NCBI GenBank assembly: GCA_013329455.1
Contig: DUKF01000201.1
Span: 1 to 10,202, forward strand
Length of the DNA stretch: 10,202 nucleotides
Source: Methanotrichaceae archaeon
GTDB lineage: Archaea > Halobacteriota > Methanosarcinia > Methanotrichales > Methanotrichaceae
Direction: 5' to 3'
In this document: positions 6,987 to 10,202 of the stretch, piece after piece
How the letters are laid out: every line of letters begins with the position of its first letter
Numbering within the stretch: the first letter of the stretch is position 1
Notes under the pieces: generated by a model
Told to the model about the DNA's origin: nothing
The model's input: only the letters and a program-made list of their open reading frames with translations
Database searches by the model: none
Program-made: the position numbers and the translations under genes

Positions 6987-6994
6987 TCTTTTTA
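6987..6994 (-). promoter_or_regulatory. Possible TATA box of the surface protein gene
   Basis: TAAAAAGA on the minus strand, centred about 32 bases before the GTG start. A start of transcription at the normal archaeal distance would fall within a few bases of the GTG, so the mRNA would be leaderless or nearly so. This agrees with the absence of a Shine-Dalgarno site before the GTG. The match to the consensus is only fair. Confidence 0.35.
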
Positions 6995-7042
6995 CGATCT
7001 CGAATGGGGGTGGCGGTTCTGCCATTCTCTTTTTTTGCGCCG

Positions 7043-7067
7043 CCCGGCCCCCTCCCATCTCGACCCC
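7043..7067 (-). other. G-quadruplex-type motif in the divergent promoter region
   Basis: On the minus strand four G runs occur with short spacers: GGGG, 7-base loop, GGG, 1-base loop, GGGGG, 2-base loop, GGG. This satisfies the usual G3+N1-7 rule. It lies between the two oppositely facing TATA-like boxes, next to a T7/A7 tract at 7030-7036. The sequence pattern is certain; whether it folds or matters in the cell is not. Confidence 0.45.
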
Positions 7068-7086
7068 AGCCGGGCTAGGGTCAAGG

Positions 7087-7094
7087 TTTATCTA
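7087..7094 (+). promoter_or_regulatory. Likely TATA box of the leuC-type gene
   Basis: TTTATCTA is centred about 27 bases before the ATG at 7118, the spacing that would put the transcription start at or just before the start codon. It favours a leaderless transcript and argues against translation starting at the in-frame TTG at 7097, which would be upstream of the transcription start. Confidence 0.45.
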
Positions 7095-7117
7095 TTTTGG
7101 CAGAGATCTCCATGGCC

Positions 7118-8380
7118 ATGGCAGGCCTTACCCTCTCTGAGAAGATATTCTCCAGAGCTTCAAAAAAAGAAGTTAGGGCTGGCGAGTTCGTCATGGCCGA
7201 GATAGACCGGGCCATGGTCCACGACATCACCGGCCCCCTGGCGGTCAAGGGGTTCCACGAGATCGCAGGCGATGACGCGATGGTATGGGACCCTTCAAGG
7301 ATAGTGATACTCTTCGATCATCAGGTTCCGGCAGACAGCCTCGCTGCAGCCGGAAACCACATCATGCTCAGAAAGTTCGCAGTCGAACAGGGAATTCTCA
7401 ACTACGACGTCTTCGAGGGCGTCTGCCACCAGGTTATGCCTGAGAAGGGACACGCCCTTCCCGGCGACCTCATCATCGGCTCTGACTCCCACACCTGCAC
7501 CTACGGGGCTCTCGGGGCCTTCTCGACCGGGGTTGGGAGCACCGACATGGCCTCGGCCTTCGCCACTGGAAGGCTCTGGTTCATGGTCCCTGAGACGCTT
7601 CGGCTGAAGGCCGAGGGGACTCTCCCGAAGCTTGTCACCTCGAAAGACGTCATCTTGAGGATGATCGGTGACATCGGGGCCGACGGTGCCACATACAAGG
7701 CCTGCGAGTTTGCGGGCTCTGCCGTCTCGAAGATGTCGGTTCCCGAGAGGATGACTATGACCAACATGGCGATCGAGATGGGCGGAAAGGCCGGCCTCGT
7801 CGACCCGGACGATACGACCTTGAGCTACATCAGGGAACGGGTCGCGGACTATGACGAGAAGACCGTCCTCCACGGCGACGACGATGCCGCCTTCGAGGAG
7901 CGGGTCTGGGAAGTCGATGACCTCGAACCCCAAGTTGCCGCGCCCCACAACGTCGACAACGTTTTGCCTGTCGGCGAGCTTGCCGGAACCAAGATCGACC
8001 AGGTCTTCCTCGGCTCCTGCACCAACGGGAGGTTCGAGGACCTGTTGCTCGCAGCCGAGGTCATGAAAGGCGAGCCCCTGGCCCGAGGCGTGCGGATGGT
8101 GGTCATCCCCGCCAGCAGGACCGAGTACATGAAGGTCCTGAGAGCCGGTCTCGTCGAGCAGTTCATGGAGGCGGGCGCCACCGTTGAATCGCCCTGCTGT
8201 GGCCCCTGCATGGGCGGAAGCTTCGGCCTTCTCGGCGACGGTGAAGTCTCCCTCTCAACATCGAACCGGAACTTCCAGGGACGGCAGGGAAGCCCCAAGG
8301 CCTGGGTCTACCTCTGCTCACCGGCGACGGCGGCTGCGGGAGCCATCACAGGCGAGATCACCGATCCTAGAGAGATCTGA
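7118..8380 (+). CDS. leuC: Aconitase-family large subunit: 3-isopropylmalate dehydratase or homoaconitase
   Basis: This is the large subunit of a two-subunit [4Fe-4S] hydro-lyase. It isomerises 2- to 3-isopropylmalate (leucine synthesis) or acts on homocitrate-type acids in the 2-oxosuberate branch leading to coenzyme B; methanogens carry both paralogues, and the large subunit alone does not settle which this is. With this start (420 residues) the cluster ligands are Cys301 (GSCTNGR) and Cys361/Cys364 (CCGPCMGG). The substrate and cluster loops [23 protein letters not shown] (from about 121), [10 protein letters not shown] and [11 protein letters not shown] are all intact. In-frame alternatives are ATG 7112 and TTG 7097; 7118 gives [11 protein letters not shown], close to family N-termini, and fits the TATA spacing. 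No small subunit (leuD) is adjacent; truA follows after 35 bases. Confidence 0.9.
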   Translation: MAGLTLSEKIFSRASKKEVRAGEFVMAEIDRAMVHDITGPLAVKGFHEIAGDDAMVWDPSRIVILFDHQVPADSLAAAGNHIMLRKFAVEQGILNYDVFEGVCHQVMPEKGHALPGDLIIGSDSHTCTYGALGAFSTGVGSTDMASAFATGRLWFMVPETLRLKAEGTLPKLVTSKDVILRMIGDIGADGATYKACEFAGSAVSKMSVPERMTMTNMAIEMGGKAGLVDPDDTTLSYIRERVADYDEKTVLHGDDDAAFEERVWEVDDLEPQVAAPHNVDNVLPVGELAGTKIDQVFLGSCTNGRFEDLLLAAEVMKGEPLARGVRMVVIPASRTEYMKVLRAGLVEQFMEAGATVESPCCGPCMGGSFGLLGDGEVSLSTSNRNFQGRQGSPKAWVYLCSPATAAAGAITGEITDPREI

Positions 8381-8398
8381 TCTCGACGCATCTGATCT
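8375..8398 (+). repeat. Short direct repeat at the leuC-truA junction
   Basis: ATCTGATCT occurs at 8375-8383 and again at 8390-8398, a 15-base period that spans the leuC-type stop codon and the gap before truA. It is short and may be chance; no function is assigned. Confidence 0.4.
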
Positions 8399-8415
8399 GA
8401 GACGTATCGAGGATC

Positions 8416-9216
8416 ATGAAAATCGCCTTCAAGCTCGGCTACCTTGGCGGTGGATACCACGGCTTTCAGCTCCAGCCAGACGTCTTGACCGTCCAGTCCG
8501 TCGTCAAAGAGGCCCTCCGAGGCCTCGCCCTAAATGACGGGAGCTTCTGCTACGCCGGGAGGACCGACCGGGGGGTGAACGCCCTCGGCCAGGTGATCGA
8601 CTTCTTCATCGATCCGAAGAAGGCATATCTGGCGGTTCCAAGGGTGGTAAACAGCAGGCTTCCCACAGACGTCTGGGCCTGGGCCTGGGCGGTCGTCCCC
8701 GAGAACTTCAGCGCAAGGCACGCAGCCCTCTGGCGCGAGTACAGGTACGTTCTTCCAAAGGACGGCCTAGACTTCGACCTGATGCAAGAGGCCTGCCGCG
8801 AGCTTCTTGGGGTCCACGACTTTAGGAACCTCTCATCGGAGAAGAGGAGGCCCACCACCAGAGATTTGATGAAACTCGATCTTTCGGAGCAGAGCGAGTC
8901 AATAATTTTGGACGTAAGGTCCGACGGTTTTCTCTGGAACATGGTGAGAAAGATCGTCACCGTCCTGGAGACGGTGGGATCTGGAAAGCGAGATCTGGAG
9001 TGGGTCAGCGACCTTCTCGATTCTCGGATAAATCAGGGCGTTGCCGCAGCCCCACCAGAGGGCCTGATCCTGATGGACGTCGGCTACTTCGGTGTCGAGT
9101 GGACTTTGGACTCATACTCCATGAGGATGGCCCAGGAGAGGTTATCCAAAGTTTGGAAAAGAGAGATGGCCCTGGCAGAGGCCGCAGGGACTCTCACCAG
9201 GGCGATGTTCGTCTGA
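8416..9216 (+). CDS. truA: tRNA pseudouridine synthase TruA family (positions 38-40)
   Basis: TruA converts uridines at positions 38-40 of the tRNA anticodon arm to pseudouridine in the cytoplasm. The 266-residue product has the family N-terminus (MKIAFKLGYLGGGYHGFQLQP) with the YxGxxYHGFQ pattern. The catalytic aspartate is Asp51 in YAGRTDRGVNALGQV. FSARHAALWREYRYVL (about 95-110) and HDFRNLSSEKRRPTTRDL (about 134-151) are conserved substrate-channel segments. A C-terminal DGFLWNMVRKIV motif (about 170-181) is another family hallmark. Length is normal. The ATG is preceded by GAGG with 3 bases between, a close ribosome site. The gene follows the leuC-type gene by 35 bases on the same strand and may be cotranscribed. 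It ends 5 bases from the end of the convergent tfb gene. Confidence 0.95.
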   Translation: MKIAFKLGYLGGGYHGFQLQPDVLTVQSVVKEALRGLALNDGSFCYAGRTDRGVNALGQVIDFFIDPKKAYLAVPRVVNSRLPTDVWAWAWAVVPENFSARHAALWREYRYVLPKDGLDFDLMQEACRELLGVHDFRNLSSEKRRPTTRDLMKLDLSEQSESIILDVRSDGFLWNMVRKIVTVLETVGSGKRDLEWVSDLLDSRINQGVAAAPPEGLILMDVGYFGVEWTLDSYSMRMAQERLSKVWKREMALAEAAGTLTRAMFV

Positions 9217-9221
9217 GGCGC

Positions 9222-10202
9222 TCAAAGTATGATCTCGATTCCGAGCTCCTCGGCCAGCTCCTTGTAACGATTCCGGATGGTGACCTCTGTCACTCCGGCG
9301 ACGTCCGCAACCTCTCGCTGGGTTCTTCTATCGCCGCATAAAATCGAGGCGATGTATATAGCCGCAGCCGCAACGCCCGTTGGACCCCGGCCGCTGGTAA
9401 GCTCCTTTTCGGCTGCTTGGCGGAGTATATCTATCCCTTTCGCCTGGACCTCTCCTTTCAGGTTCAGCCCTGAGCAGAACCTTGGAATGTAGTCGATGGG
9501 GCTTGTGGGCATAAGCTTGAGGGATAGCTCCCTTGATACGAACCTGTAAGTTCGTCCGATCTCTTTTCTGCTCACCCTCGAGACTTCGGCGATCTCGTCG
9601 AGGGTCCTTGGAACGTTGCACTGTCTGCAGGCTGCATAAAGGGCTGCAGCTGCGACGCCCTCGATGCTCCTTCCCCTGATCAGGTTCTTGTCGACGGCCT
9701 TCCTGTAAATCACTGCAGCCGTCTCCCTCACGTTTCTGGAAAGACCCAGTGCCGAAGCCATCCTGTCCAGCTCCGAGAGTGCGAAGGCTAGGTTTCTCTC
9801 AGTGGCGTTGCTGACTCTGATCCTCCGCTGCCACTTTCGCAGGCGATAGAGCTGTGCCCTGTTCTTGGAGGAGATGGTCTTTCCGTAAGAGTCCCGGTTC
9901 CTCCAGTCTATCATTGTGGAGAGACCCTTGTCGTGGATGGTGTAGGTCATGGGAGCGCCAACCCTCGACCTCTTCATCCTCTGGTCGTGATCGAAGGCTC
10001 GCCACTCAGGACCCTGGTCGATGAAGTTCTCGTCTATGACGAGACCGCAGTCGCTGCAGACGAGTTCCGCCCTCTCGTAGTCGTGGACCAGGGCGTGACT
10101 GCCACACTCAGGACACTCGACGATGAACTTTTCGAACTCGTCTACTTTCTCCTTCTCTCGCCTGAGCTTGATCTTTTCCTGGATCTTCTCTTTCTCAGAC
10201 CG
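9222..10202 (-). CDS. tfb: Transcription initiation factor B (TFB), N-terminus cut by window edge
   Basis: TFB binds the BRE and the TBP-TATA complex and recruits RNA polymerase; it is the archaeal TFIIB. The visible 326 codons begin in an acidic/basic helical stretch ([17 protein letters not shown]). A zinc ribbon follows with CPEC and CSDC pairs (visible residues 30/33 and 49/52), then the B-reader region ([20 protein letters not shown]). The two cyclin repeats come next (from about residues 125 and 220), and a recognition helix-turn-helix ([23 protein letters not shown]) lies near the C-terminus. The sequence closely resembles my memory of Methanosarcina TFB, which is about 337 residues, so about ten residues are probably missing at the right edge. 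An internal ATG at 9975-9977 is not the start, because the zinc ribbon lies upstream of it in frame. Its 3' end faces truA with a 5-base gap. Confidence 0.97.
   Translation of the reverse strand, partial: RSEKEKIQEKIKLRREKEKVDEFEKFIVECPECGSHALVHDYERAELVCSDCGLVIDENFIDQGPEWRAFDHDQRMKRSRVGAPMTYTIHDKGLSTMIDWRNRDSYGKTISSKNRAQLYRLRKWQRRIRVSNATERNLAFALSELDRMASALGLSRNVRETAAVIYRKAVDKNLIRGRSIEGVAAAALYAACRQCNVPRTLDEIAEVSRVSRKEIGRTYRFVSRELSLKLMPTSPIDYIPRFCSGLNLKGEVQAKGIDILRQAAEKELTSGRGPTGVAAAAIYIASILCGDRRTQREVADVAGVTEVTIRNRYKELAEELGIEIIL

Noticed and set aside
7295..7948. 217-codon open frame on the minus strand inside the leuC-type gene
   Set aside because: It mirrors a well-conserved aconitase-family gene, its translation is not family-like, and it has no promoter or ribosome site of its own.

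Overview
This window comes from a methanogenic archaeon. It carries A-type (archaeal) ATP synthase genes, an archaeal TFB transcription factor, the TrpB2 form of tryptophan synthase beta, archaeal-type translation and promoter signals, and a very large, heavily N-glycosylatable secreted protein. The near-canonical Methanosarcinales character of the TFB and the style of the surface protein suggest Methanothrix (Methanosaeta) or a close relative. That genus-level placement is from memory of the families, not from a search.

Layout from left to right. (1) The distal end of an A-type ATP synthase operon on the + strand: the C-terminal part of subunit B, complete subunit D, and a 58-residue one-helix membrane protein in the position of ahaG of Methanosarcina mazei. 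(2) A convergent, T-rich two-sided termination region at about 1510-1582. (3) A minus-strand pair, trpB2 followed 13 bases later by a COG3199-type ATP-NAD kinase-like gene, with its own TATA box and a strong Shine-Dalgarno site in front of a TTG start. (4) A short intergenic stretch with a conspicuous inverted repeat (4220-4253). (5) A minus-strand 890-residue secreted protein: two lamin-tail domains flank a duplicated beta-rich module, and the first copy of that module is interrupted by a small Ada-like H/C/C/C metal-binding motif. (6) A divergent promoter region with a G-quadruplex-type motif and TATA-like boxes facing both ways. (7) A + strand aconitase-family large subunit (LeuC or homoaconitase type), followed by truA. 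(8) A minus-strand tfb gene, convergent with truA only 5 bases apart and running off the right edge.

Most of the window is housekeeping: energy conservation, NADP/tryptophan-related metabolism, branched-chain or coenzyme B biosynthesis, tRNA modification and basal transcription. I see no CRISPR array, transposase, tRNA or rRNA gene and no defence system. The most unusual item is the surface protein. It looks AT-richer than its neighbours, and its nested metal-site insertion can be read directly from an internal duplication. No gene-free stretch exceeds 300 bases; the two longest are 4090-4285 and about 6959-7117.
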